Below are positions 17,397 to 25,192 of a DNA stretch of 41,288 nt, in pieces (the first letter of the stretch is position 1; the number at the start of each line of letters is the position of its first letter). Origin of the DNA: an uncultured Porphyromonadaceae bacterium (GTDB lineage: Bacteria; Bacteroidota; Bacteroidia; Bacteroidales; Muribaculaceae); assembly GCA_900547825.1 (NCBI GenBank), contig URII01000016.1, positions 1 to 41,288 of the forward strand, read 5' to 3'. Both the position numbers and the translations under genes were made by a program. The notes beneath the pieces were generated by a model, which was given only the letters and a program-made list of their open reading frames with translations, did no database searches and was not told where the DNA came from.

Positions 17397-17489
17397 ATGG
17401 TATTAGATTTAAGGTTAAGAAGATTATTCGTCGAGATGACGAGTAATTTTTTTTGCACCAAAGCCTCGATGCACAATAATTGGGGCTGA
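17397..17489 (+). CDS. Possible 30-codon leader peptide ahead of porV
   Basis: ATG at 17397, about 7 bases after the predicted transcript start, opens 30 codons ending in TGA at 17487. Codons 3-10 are TTA GAT TTA AGG TTA AGA AGA TTA: four TTA Leu and three AGG/AGA Arg codons, which look unlike the GC-rich codon use of neighbouring genes. The next codons lie in the left arm of a hairpin followed by eight T. This is attenuator-like, but an AT-rich intergenic sequence would produce such codons by chance. Low confidence that it is translated. Confidence 0.2.
   Translation: MVLDLRLRRLFVEMTSNFFCTKASMHNNWG
17423..17454 (+). terminator. Terminator-like hairpin in the porV leader (attenuator or small-RNA end)
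   Basis: Arms attattcgtc (17423-17432) and gacgagtaat (17438-17447) form 10 pairs, one of them G:U, with a 5-base loop, followed directly by a run of eight T (17447-17454). It lies between the predicted porV promoter and the porV start, so it would end a transcript of about 65 bases unless bypassed. Confidence 0.6.
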
Positions 17490-17549
17490 TAGTAAGTTAT
17501 TATAACAGCAGATATACTGTGCGTAACAACACAATCTCCCTGACAACAG

Positions 17550-18746
17550 ATGAAACTTATAAGAATCATAGCCGCCGCAGGGCTCCTGACGCTGTCAATG
17601 GCAGTCTCGGCGCAGAAAAACGAGTTCAACCCTATTGAAACAGGTGTGAACTCCCTCAACATAGCTCCCGACGCCCGCGGCGCATCGCTCGGCGATCTGG
17701 GCGCGGCCACCGACCCCGACGCCAACTCACAATATTGGAACCCGTCGAAGTATGCTTTCGCATATTCCAACGGAGGTGTGTCGCTGAGCTACACCCCGTG
17801 GCTCCGCAAACTCGTAAACGACATATTCTTAGCCAATCTGTCGGGTTACTGGAAACTCGGAAGCTCGGACAACCAGGCCATTTCGGCTTCGCTCCGCTAT
17901 TTCTCGCTCGGAGAGGTGACCACATCGCAGAACGAAGGGGATGCGGGCCAAACGTTGAATCCTTACGAACTGTCGGTGGATGTGGGCTACTCGCGCAAGC
18001 TGTCGGAGAAGTTCTCTATGGGCGTGGTGTTCCGCTATATCTATTCCGACTTGGGATTCAGTGACTCGTATGCGGGCGACCAGACCACCGGAGCATCGGC
18101 ATTCTCAGCTGACATATCGGGCTATTTCACCACCTATCCCATAATAGGACGAAACGAATGCCAGTGGTCGTGGGGCTGGAACATATCCAACATAGGTACG
18201 AAAGTTTCGTATAACAACGGCGAGGACCCGGCATTCCTGCCGACAAACCTGCGCCTCGGAACCACATTCATGTTCCCTCTTGCCGATTATCACAACCTGG
18301 CCTTGAGCCTTGACGCCAACAAGCTCCTTGTGCCGGCCCGTCCGCGCCAGAGCGACTACGACAGCTCCACCGAAGGGCAGCAGGAATACCTGGATGCATT
18401 GGAGGACTGGGAAAACATGTCGCCCATAACCGGTATATTCAAGTCATTCTCCGACGCGCCCGGAGGCTTCAAAGAGGAGCTGAGGGAGATCACATGGTCG
18501 TTTGGCGCCGAGTATTCCTACAATGACCAGTTCTTCCTGCGTGCCGGCTATTTCTACGAGAACCAGTATAAAGGCAACCGCCAGTATTTCGGTGTGGGTG
18601 CCGGCTTCGCGCTCAATGTGCTGCGCCTGGACGCATCCTACATGATGGCTACGGCACAGAATTCGCCTCTTGACCAGACTCTGCGGTTCACGCTGACGTT
18701 TGACATGGACGGTATCAAGAATCTTTTCGGACGCAACAAGAAATGA
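17550..18746 (+). CDS. porV: Type IX secretion system outer-membrane protein PorV
   Basis: 398 aa outer-membrane beta-barrel of the FadL/OmpP1-like fold. PorV (LptO) receives T9SS cargo at the translocon and carries it to the attachment complex with the PorU sortase. Signal peptide MKLIRIIAAAGLLTLSMAVS is cleaved near SAQ. The start of the mature chain (NPIETGVNSLNIAPDARGASLGDLGAATDPDANSQYWNPSKYAF) is the family hallmark, and the C-terminus ends in a beta-signal-like strand (LDQTLRFTLTFDM). The gene overlaps ispF by 4 bases; porV-ispF adjacency is also known, as I recall, in Porphyromonas, where porU precedes porV. No porU is seen here. Confidence 0.95.
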   Translation: MKLIRIIAAAGLLTLSMAVSAQKNEFNPIETGVNSLNIAPDARGASLGDLGAATDPDANSQYWNPSKYAFAYSNGGVSLSYTPWLRKLVNDIFLANLSGYWKLGSSDNQAISASLRYFSLGEVTTSQNEGDAGQTLNPYELSVDVGYSRKLSEKFSMGVVFRYIYSDLGFSDSYAGDQTTGASAFSADISGYFTTYPIIGRNECQWSWGWNISNIGTKVSYNNGEDPAFLPTNLRLGTTFMFPLADYHNLALSLDANKLLVPARPRQSDYDSSTEGQQEYLDALEDWENMSPITGIFKSFSDAPGGFKEELREITWSFGAEYSYNDQFFLRAGYFYENQYKGNRQYFGVGAGFALNVLRLDASYMMATAQNSPLDQTLRFTLTFDMDGIKNLFGRNKK

Positions 18747-19222
18747 TGTGGCGATCGGGATTGGGGATGGACGTGCACGCCTTTGCCGAGGGGCGCGACC
18801 TGTGGCTGTGCGGCGTGAAAATAGAGCATGACCGTGGCCTGATGGGCCACAGCGACGCCGATGTGGCGCTGCATGCGCTGTGTGACGCACTGCTCGGAGC
18901 AGCCGCGTTGCGCGATATAGGCTATCATTTTCCCGACACGGATCCTGCCTACAAAGGGGCCGACTCGCGTGTGCTTCTGCGGCGCACAGCGGCGCTCGTG
19001 GCCGAAAAGGGATGGAGCGTGGGCAATGTGGATGTGACCATAGCCGCACAGGCGCCCAAACTGATGCCTTACATAGAGGAGATGCGCGCACGTGTGGCTG
19101 CGGATCTCGGAATAGACACCGACGCGGTGTCCGTCAAAGCCACAACAACCGAACACCTCGGGTTCACAGGCCGCAAGGAGGGGATAGCGGCTTTAGCCAC
19201 CTGCATGATCCACAAGCCGTAA
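18743..19222 (+). CDS. ispF: 2-C-methyl-D-erythritol 2,4-cyclodiphosphate synthase
   Basis: 159 aa enzyme of the MEP isoprenoid pathway. Metal ligands correspond to D10 and H12 (GLGMDVHAF) and H44; the substrate loops GHSDADVALHALCDALLGA and IGYHFPDTD are present, and the C-terminal KATTTEHLGFTGRKEGIAA is diagnostic. Translationally coupled to porV through an ATGA overlap, although the two functions are unrelated. Confidence 0.97.
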   Translation: MMWRSGLGMDVHAFAEGRDLWLCGVKIEHDRGLMGHSDADVALHALCDALLGAAALRDIGYHFPDTDPAYKGADSRVLLRRTAALVAEKGWSVGNVDVTIAAQAPKLMPYIEEMRARVAADLGIDTDAVSVKATTTEHLGFTGRKEGIAALATCMIHKP

Positions 19223-19224
19223 CA

Positions 19225-19242
19225 TACAGGCAGCTGCCTGTA
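19225..19242. promoter_or_regulatory. 18-bp perfect palindrome downstream of ispF
   Basis: TACAGGCAG joined directly to CTGCCTGTA, starting 2 bases after the ispF stop codon and 72 bases before the promoter of the next gene. With no loop and no T-run, it is a weak terminator candidate; it could instead be a protein-binding site. Confidence 0.4.
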
Positions 19243-19313
19243 AAATCACACTCCTCACACATGGGGAGAATAGTATCCCAGCCGGATCTTTTTACCCTTT
19301 CTTTTACACTAAA

Positions 19314-19345
19314 TTTGGGAGAATTGCCTAAAAAGCGTATATTTG
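19314..19345 (+). promoter_or_regulatory. Strong Bacteroidetes-type promoter of the iron-sulfur fusion gene
   Basis: Perfect TTTG (19314-19317), exactly 20 bases, then perfect TATATTTG (19338-19345). The predicted start is near 19352, about 36 bases before the ATG at 19388. Confidence 0.8.
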
Positions 19346-19387
19346 TCAGATAAGCCAACAACATCAATATCCGGTTAATCAAATTTT

Positions 19388-20812
19388 ATGGAGAGGCATG
19401 GCAGATCGGGGGCGGGGCGTATGCTCAAGCGAGTGCGGGTGGTGATGAGTGTGATATGCGCTCTGACACTGTCGGCATTATATCTTATGCCCGGGATCGC
19501 GCTACAGGCGGGGGCAGGATGGCTGGCGAAGATCCAGTTTCTACCGTCGGCCATAGCATTTGTTCCTGTGGTGTTTGTGGGCTGGCTCATTGTCACGCTC
19601 CTGTTGGGCCGCGTGTATTGTTCAAGCGTATGCCCGCTCGGGGCCTTGCAGGACGCTGTGGGACATATCCACCGGCGCAGCCGCGGCGCATCGCACCATT
19701 ACAGTTACCGTGCGCCGCTGCCGGTGCTGCGCAATTGCACGGTGGCCCTGACACTCGGAGCCTTGGTTACAGGGATAACCGTCATTCCCGCCATACTGGA
19801 TCCATACAGCATATACGGGCGTATGCTCAACTCATCGTTAGGCGCCCTGGTGCGTACGGACTCGCCCGGGATAACGGTGACATGGATAGGTGCAGCACTG
19901 TCGGCTGCCACACTCGCCGCCATAATAATATTGGTGCGCAAAGGGGGACGGCTGTGGTGCAACACGATATGTCCCGTGGGCACTACATTGGGATATATAA
20001 GCCGACACTCAGTGATGAGAATGGACATAGACACCGACCTTTGCGTTCACTGCGGCAAATGCGAGGATGTGTGCAAAGGGGAATGTATAGACCTGAAAGT
20101 ATCGACAGTGGACGGCTCACGGTGTGTGAACTGCTTCAACTGCGTGAGCGTATGCCCCACCGGGGCCATACGCTATACCTACACCCGCAAACAGCTCTCC
20201 ATACCCCTGATGCAGCGGGTTAAGCCCTCTGCAGCTCCCTCGGCTACGATATCACGCCGCTCGTTCATGATCACAGCCGCAGCGGCAACGGCCGCAGCAG
20301 CAACAGCACGCGGAAAGGGGCGCCGCAAGCGCACTTCGGCCACCGGCCCCCTTTCGTCGGGCCCTGTGGCCCCTCCGGGAGCAAGCGACATTAAGGCGTT
20401 CTTAGACAAATGCACAGGCTGCGGCCTGTGTGTGGCGTCATGCCAAGGGAATGTACTGAAGCCGTCGGTCAGCGAGTACGGCCTTATCCATATTTTCCAT
20501 CCGGTGCTTGATTTCAACCGGGGCTACTGCATGGAAGAATGCACACGGTGCAACAACGTATGCCCTACCGGCGCGCTCACTCCGCTCACTCTCGGCGAGA
20601 AACAGCTCACGGCAATAGGTAAATCGCGCCTGAATCCTCAACGCTGCATAGGGTGCGGGGCCTGCGCGGGCGCCTGCTCGTATGAAGTGATACGGATGGC
20701 TGAGACCGACGGGCACTATTATCCCCGGATAGACCTGTCAAGGTGTGTGGGGTGCGGGGCGTGCGCCAACATATGTCCCAAGCAAGCACTAACAATCGAC
20801 CCTGTAAATTAA
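19388..20812 (+). CDS. NapH/NapG-like fusion: membrane ferredoxin with internal twin-arginine motif and six [4Fe-4S] sites
   Basis: 474 aa. The N-terminal half resembles NapH/NosR/YccM quinol-oxidising membrane ferredoxins: helices near 13-40, 50-75, 115-136 and 163-183, two CxxxCP motifs (C78/C82 and C191/C195), then two 4Fe-4S motifs (C219-C229; C246-C256). In the middle sits SRRSFMITAAAATAAAATA (289-307), a twin-arginine signal-like segment as found at the N-terminus of NapG. The C-terminal half has four more clusters: C342-C352, C381-C392 (with a CxxxC start), C420-C430 and C453-C463. Probably carries electrons from quinols to a periplasmic acceptor. No nitrate reductase gene lies nearby, so the partner is unknown. 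Confidence 0.88.
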   Translation: MERHGRSGAGRMLKRVRVVMSVICALTLSALYLMPGIALQAGAGWLAKIQFLPSAIAFVPVVFVGWLIVTLLLGRVYCSSVCPLGALQDAVGHIHRRSRGASHHYSYRAPLPVLRNCTVALTLGALVTGITVIPAILDPYSIYGRMLNSSLGALVRTDSPGITVTWIGAALSAATLAAIIILVRKGGRLWCNTICPVGTTLGYISRHSVMRMDIDTDLCVHCGKCEDVCKGECIDLKVSTVDGSRCVNCFNCVSVCPTGAIRYTYTRKQLSIPLMQRVKPSAAPSATISRRSFMITAAAATAAAATARGKGRRKRTSATGPLSSGPVAPPGASDIKAFLDKCTGCGLCVASCQGNVLKPSVSEYGLIHIFHPVLDFNRGYCMEECTRCNNVCPTGALTPLTLGEKQLTAIGKSRLNPQRCIGCGACAGACSYEVIRMAETDGHYYPRIDLSRCVGCGACANICPKQALTIDPVN

Positions 20813-20875
20813 CAGCGGCTTTAAAGTCAAGAGCATAAGACACATTATATAATCCATTTATCACGCAAACCAATC

Positions 20876-22840
20876 ATGAAGAAATTTCTACTCCCATTGT
20901 TTACCCTATGCCTCACAGGGTTACCGCTCCATGCGGCCACCATACTGACCGATACGTTCGATTATCCGGAAGGATTGCTTTACGGCCAAGGGCGGTGGAT
21001 ACGCTACGGTGCCAAAGAATCGAATCCGATAGAGGTGACGGACAAAGCGCTGTCGCATCCCGGATATGCCGACACCCCAGCAGGCAAGGCCGTGAGCTTA
21101 GCCAATATAAACGGAGCGGCAAGCTCGCAGGTGATATTCCGGCAGAAAGGCGAAGAAGCTTTCACCGGCACAATATTCTACTCGGCGCTGATCAATGTGG
21201 AGTCGCATCCGACGTCGGCACGCGCGGCGGCCATAATGTGCCTCACAGGAGCTAACGCATACGATGCCACCAAGTTTGGCGACGGCGAGCCGGGAAGCGA
21301 AGGCGGAGGCCTCTTTACCAAGCAGGGATCGACCGAGGGCACCTATAATGTAGGCATAGGTCGCGGGGTGGCGATAAACGGCAATATCAAGACTGATATA
21401 GAATGGGATTCGCGTGACTTAACCTGCAACACCACGCATCTGATTGTTGTGAGCTACACCCGCACGCCTGAGGACGGCAATGCCGACACTATGCAACTAT
21501 GGATAGACCCGACTGAAGCCGATATGGAGTCACCTGCGGTGACTTTAGGCGCCACAGCCGGAGGGGAAGCCACTTTGGCCGACATAAGGGGATTCGAACT
21601 GTCGCAGCGGTCAAGCCTGAGCGCCAAGATGCCCGACACCATTGTAGACGAGGTGCGTGTGGCCGACTCATGGACCGATATATTCCATCCTGCCGGAACT
21701 CCTGACGATGAACCTGAATTCGAGCTGTCGGAGGCAGGGATAGAATTCGGACGCATCTATGCAGGGTTGACATACCGGCGCACCGTGACTGTGACAGGGC
21801 GCAACCTCACCGGCGATGTGACGCTCACCACGGGCAAAAGCGGCCTGACGGAGCTGGACCGCACGGTGTTGCCAAAGGATGAGGTAATGTCGGAAGCAGG
21901 CGCACAGTTCACAGTGACACTGAATGCCGCCGACAGCCGTTACAGTTCGGAAACGGTGACACTTTCATCGGAAGGAGCCATGCAGCGCTCACTGTCGGTA
22001 AGATGGAGCTTAGTGCCCTCGGAGGACGGCACCACCCTGCGCGAACTATATGACGAGGATACACACGACATGAGTTCCATATATGTCTATACCGGCCAGG
22101 CCATTGTGACATTCATCGACACTTACTACGATCCCATATTCGAACGCACGGTCAATTCAATTTTCATAGAGGACAGCACGGCAGCCGTCGAGGTGCGCTC
22201 GGCCGGAGGATGCGGCTACGATGAAGTGAGCATAGAGGGTGTGAACGAGGGCGATATAATAACGGATCTGGTGGGTTCGATAATCTATTCGGACGGCGGG
22301 GTGATATTCGTGCCGCGAACAGCCGACTCCTACACTGTGGCCGGGCACGGCGAGCCGCTTACACCTGAGGCCATGACGCTTGACGAGATTTTCAATGCCG
22401 AGCATCAGGATGTGATGTACCGGCTTGTAACCGTGCCTGAGGTGAGTTTCGATGAAAAATATATAGACGGCGGCGATTACTATGGCATATTCAACTCACC
22501 GAAGTATCAGATCTATGACGCAACAGGAACATTTGGATGGATGTGGTGTTGCAACGGCGCCGACTACCACAATCAGTCGACCGAGGGTTATTTCGACAGT
22601 GTGTGGAACCTTACCGGCATTGTATATGAGATCACTCCGCTTACTATAGCCCCGCGCTCCACGGCTGATTTCGAATTTGTGCGCAAACGCGAAGATTCGT
22701 CAATAGGAACAATCGAAACCGACGGGGAACAACAGGTGACGGGACGCTACGACGTATACGGACGTGTTGCCGGGCCTGAAACCCGTGGCGTGATAATAGA
22801 AACCTTACAGAACGGAAAAGTGCGGAAAACGGTAAGGTAA
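20876..22840 (+). CDS. Secreted multi-domain surface protein, function unknown (654 aa)
   Basis: Signal peptide MKKFLLPLFTLCLTGLPLHA. Residues 20-270 look like a concanavalin/LamG-type jelly roll (ILTDTFDYPEGLLYGQGRW, FTGTIFYSALINVES, DTIVDEVRVADSW), recalling Bacteroidetes and Planctomycetes secreted proteins with this opening. About 285-385 is an Ig-like beta domain (GIEFGRIYAGLTYRRTVTVTGRNL). About 390-615 resembles the OB-fold-like DUF5689 type found in secreted nucleases (GQAIVTFIDTYYDP, IFIEDSTAAVEV). The C-terminus (GRYDVYGRVAGPETRGVII, then KVRKTVR) is a short tail only loosely like a sorting domain. It follows the iron-sulfur gene by 63 bases, with no clear promoter between them. Confidence 0.8.
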   Translation: MKKFLLPLFTLCLTGLPLHAATILTDTFDYPEGLLYGQGRWIRYGAKESNPIEVTDKALSHPGYADTPAGKAVSLANINGAASSQVIFRQKGEEAFTGTIFYSALINVESHPTSARAAAIMCLTGANAYDATKFGDGEPGSEGGGLFTKQGSTEGTYNVGIGRGVAINGNIKTDIEWDSRDLTCNTTHLIVVSYTRTPEDGNADTMQLWIDPTEADMESPAVTLGATAGGEATLADIRGFELSQRSSLSAKMPDTIVDEVRVADSWTDIFHPAGTPDDEPEFELSEAGIEFGRIYAGLTYRRTVTVTGRNLTGDVTLTTGKSGLTELDRTVLPKDEVMSEAGAQFTVTLNAADSRYSSETVTLSSEGAMQRSLSVRWSLVPSEDGTTLRELYDEDTHDMSSIYVYTGQAIVTFIDTYYDPIFERTVNSIFIEDSTAAVEVRSAGGCGYDEVSIEGVNEGDIITDLVGSIIYSDGGVIFVPRTADSYTVAGHGEPLTPEAMTLDEIFNAEHQDVMYRLVTVPEVSFDEKYIDGGDYYGIFNSPKYQIYDATGTFGWMWCCNGADYHNQSTEGYFDSVWNLTGIVYEITPLTIAPRSTADFEFVRKREDSSIGTIETDGEQQVTGRYDVYGRVAGPETRGVIIETLQNGKVRKTVR

Positions 22841-22864
22841 TTTACCGTCCCATACCATAATAAA

Positions 22865-22906
22865 ACCGCAGCCACCGGATCCTTGTAAAAGGCCGATGGC
22901 TGCGGT
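22865..22906. terminator. Hairpin between convergent secreted-protein gene and porX
   Basis: Perfect 10-bp stem accgcagcca (22865-22874) with tggctgcggt (22897-22906) and a 22-base loop, preceded by an A-run that becomes a T-run on the minus strand. Probably terminates both converging genes. Confidence 0.65.
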
Positions 22907-22928
22907 GATGTTTCAGGCAGAGATAAAT

Positions 22929-24473
22929 CTACTTGGGTTCGAGCGTGATGAGCGGCACGAGCATTTCCTCCATGGATATGCCACCGTGCTGGAATGTGCC
23001 GGTGTAATACTGAACGTAATGGTTGTAATTGTTGGGATAGGCGAAAAAGTCGCGGCCCATAGCGAATATGTATGCGCTCGAGAGGTTGGGAGCCGGAAGG
23101 CCGAAATGCTCCGGACGCTTTATCTCGTAGACCTGCTTGGGATTGTAGGACAGATTCTTGCCCACTTTGTAGCGGAGATTGGTGTTGGTGGAGCGCTCGC
23201 CTACCACCTTGACAGGATTGTCGACACGTATGGTGCCGTGGTCGGTGGTGAGCACCACGGTGCATCCGGCCCGTGCTATAGCCCGGAAAAGCTCTATGGC
23301 TCCGGAGTGGCGGAACCACGATTGGGTAAGCGAACGGTAGGCGGCATTGTTGGCCGCGAGCTCGCGGATCATCTTGGACTCGGTGCGGGCATGCGAAAGC
23401 ATGTCGATGAAGTTGAACACCACCACATTCAGGTCGTTGGAAAGCAGCGACTTGAAATCACGCACAAGGCGCTCGGCTGCGGCATTGTCGTTGATCTTGT
23501 TGTAGGAGAAACGGTCGCGGCGGCGGAACCTCTCTATCTGGGTGGCAATGAGGGGAGCCTCGTTGAGGTTCTTGCCTTCGTCCTCATCCTCGTCGACCCA
23601 CAGATCAGGGAACATGCGCGATATCTGCAACGGCAGCAGTCCCGAAAATATGGAATTGCGGGCATACTGTGTGGCTGTGGGAAGAATGGCGGTGTATATT
23701 TCCTCTCGCCAGTTGAACAGATCGGCCAGTGCCGGTTTTATAGCGTCCCACTGGTCGAGACGGAAATTGTCGATGAGGATAAAGAACACCTTACGCCCCT
23801 GGTCAAGCGCGGGGAATATACGGCGGCGGAATATGTCGGGGCTCATGAGCGGACGGTCGGAGGGTTCGGCTGTGATCCAGTCCTCATAGTTGCGGCGCAC
23901 CATTTTGCAGAATTCCTGATTGGCCTCGGATTTCTGCATCTCAAGCATCTCGTCCATGCGGGTGTCGGTGGAGGAGAGCTCCATTTCCCAGAACACAAGC
24001 TTACGGTAAAGGCTGATCCAGTCGTCGAGCGATGCGGCCGAATTGATCTGGGCGGAAATATTGGCGAATTCCCTCTGATAGGCCGATGAGGCTTTCTCGC
24101 TCACCAGTTCCTCACTATGCAGATTCTTTTTGATGGACAGAAGTATCTGCATTGGGTTGACCGGCTTTATGAGATAATCGGCAATCTTGTTGCCCACGGC
24201 CTGGTCCATGATGTTCTCTTCCTCACTTTTGGTAATCATTATCACGGGAATATGGGGATGCTCGCGCTTTATGAGGCTAAGAGTCTCAAGGCCGGTAAGG
24301 CCCGGCATATTCTCGTCAAGTATGATAAGGTCAAAAGGACGTTCGGCCACAAGCTCCAACGCATCACGGCCGCTGTTGGCCGTGATTACGTCGTAGCCTT
24401 TGGCTTTGAGAAACAGGATATGGGGCTTGAGGAGGTCTATCTCATCGTCAGCCCACAGGATTGTGTTCGCCAT
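22929..24473 (-). CDS. porX: PorX, T9SS response regulator with PglZ phosphatase-like domain
   Basis: 514 aa. A receiver domain (1-120; phosphoacceptor D53 in LIILDENMPG, partner residues D9/D10, K103) is joined by a helical linker to a PglZ/alkaline-phosphatase superfamily domain. That domain shows FFILIDNFRLDQWDAI, LPTATQYARNSIFSG (nucleophile Thr266 or 268) and TTDHGT. PorX acts with the PorY kinase and SigP to control T9SS genes, and reported work shows cyclic-oligonucleotide phosphodiesterase activity of the PglZ part. The start at 24473 (MANTILWADDE) is chosen over an upstream in-frame codon because the receiver begins there. slyD lies 29 bases upstream on the same strand. Confidence 0.96.
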   Translation of the reverse strand: MANTILWADDEIDLLKPHILFLKAKGYDVITANSGRDALELVAERPFDLIILDENMPGLTGLETLSLIKREHPHIPVIMITKSEEENIMDQAVGNKIADYLIKPVNPMQILLSIKKNLHSEELVSEKASSAYQREFANISAQINSAASLDDWISLYRKLVFWEMELSSTDTRMDEMLEMQKSEANQEFCKMVRRNYEDWITAEPSDRPLMSPDIFRRRIFPALDQGRKVFFILIDNFRLDQWDAIKPALADLFNWREEIYTAILPTATQYARNSIFSGLLPLQISRMFPDLWVDEDEDEGKNLNEAPLIATQIERFRRRDRFSYNKINDNAAAERLVRDFKSLLSNDLNVVVFNFIDMLSHARTESKMIRELAANNAAYRSLTQSWFRHSGAIELFRAIARAGCTVVLTTDHGTIRVDNPVKVVGERSTNTNLRYKVGKNLSYNPKQVYEIKRPEHFGLPAPNLSSAYIFAMGRDFFAYPNNYNHYVQYYTGTFQHGGISMEEMLVPLITLEPK

Positions 24474-24502
24474 GTCCGGTAAAACAGTGTCTAATGGTGG
24501 GA

Positions 24503-25090
24503 TCAGTGACAGTGGCCGCAGCCGCAGGAGTCGTGGCCGTGATCGTCGCCACATCCGCACGAGTCATCGCAACCGCACGAGTCATGGCCGCAGCCGCAAC
24601 CATGGGCCGGCTGCAATTCCTCGGGAGTGGCGTCGCGCACTTCAAGAATCTCTCCGTCGAACCTCACATCCTTTCCGGCAAGAGGATGGTTGAAATCCAT
24701 ACGCACATTCTTGGCAGTGACTTCAAGCACCTTGCCGTTGATGCGGAAACCGTCGGCGGTCATCATGGGCACATATGCGCCGGGCTTGACCATCTCGGAG
24801 TCGAATTTGCCTTCCACTTCGAATATCTCGCGGGGAAGTTCGGCAATCTGCTCTATATCGTAAGGGCCGAATGCTTCGTCGGCCTTGACAGTGACATTGA
24901 ATTTTCCACCTTTCTCAAGGCCCTCGATGGCTTTTTCCAAGGGCTGTATCATGCCTCGGGTGACTCCGAACACCACTTTTTCAGGATCGGATTTATCACT
25001 CTGATGCACAAGGGTTTCTTTTCCGTCGGCGTCAATGCAGTAAAGGTCATAACCCATCTCTACATATTTGCCGGGTTCGATTTTTTCCAT
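24503..25090 (-). CDS. slyD: SlyD-like FKBP-type peptidyl-prolyl isomerase with His/Cys metal-binding tail
   Basis: 195 aa cytoplasmic prolyl isomerase and chaperone. The FKBP part covers about 1-70 and 120-155, with the insert-in-flap chaperone domain between (VKADEAFGPYDIEQIAELPREIF). The C-terminal 33 residues (163-195) are a Gly-rich tail with nine Cys and six His, comparable to the nickel/zinc-binding tail of E. coli SlyD. No hydrogenase or urease gene is in the window. It sits between recA and porX on the same strand and could share a transcript with porX. No Bacteroidetes -7 box was found in the 102-base gap upstream. Confidence 0.95.
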   Translation of the reverse strand: MEKIEPGKYVEMGYDLYCIDADGKETLVHQSDKSDPEKVVFGVTRGMIQPLEKAIEGLEKGGKFNVTVKADEAFGPYDIEQIAELPREIFEVEGKFDSEMVKPGAYVPMMTADGFRINGKVLEVTAKNVRMDFNHPLAGKDVRFDGEILEVRDATPEELQPAHGCGCGHDSCGCDDSCGCGDDHGHDSCGCGHCH

Positions 25091-25121
25091 AATTCTATAA
25101 TTTATATAATGTATGTCTATT

Positions 25122-25165
25122 AAACGCGCGCGGGCGCCATATAGTAGGCGCCTTTGCGTTTTTTA
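25122..25165. terminator. Hairpin between recA and slyD
   Basis: Inner arms ggcgcc (25133-25138) and ggcgcc (25147-25152), and outer arms aaacgc (25122-25127) and gcgttt (25156-25161). The T-run follows on the plus strand, but by position the element ends recA transcription on the minus strand, where the tail is shorter (tttaat). Confidence 0.55.
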
Positions 25166-25192
25166 TGTTTTATTTGGATAAACAGATCCGGA

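Noticed and set aside
22896..24089. A 397-codon plus-strand open frame opposite porX
   Set aside because: porX on the minus strand is unmistakable; the antisense translation has no recognisable features.
24474..24560. Longer porX start at 24560
   Set aside because: The extra residues are Arg/Pro-rich, overlap the 3' end of slyD, and precede a receiver domain that starts normally at MANTILWADDE.
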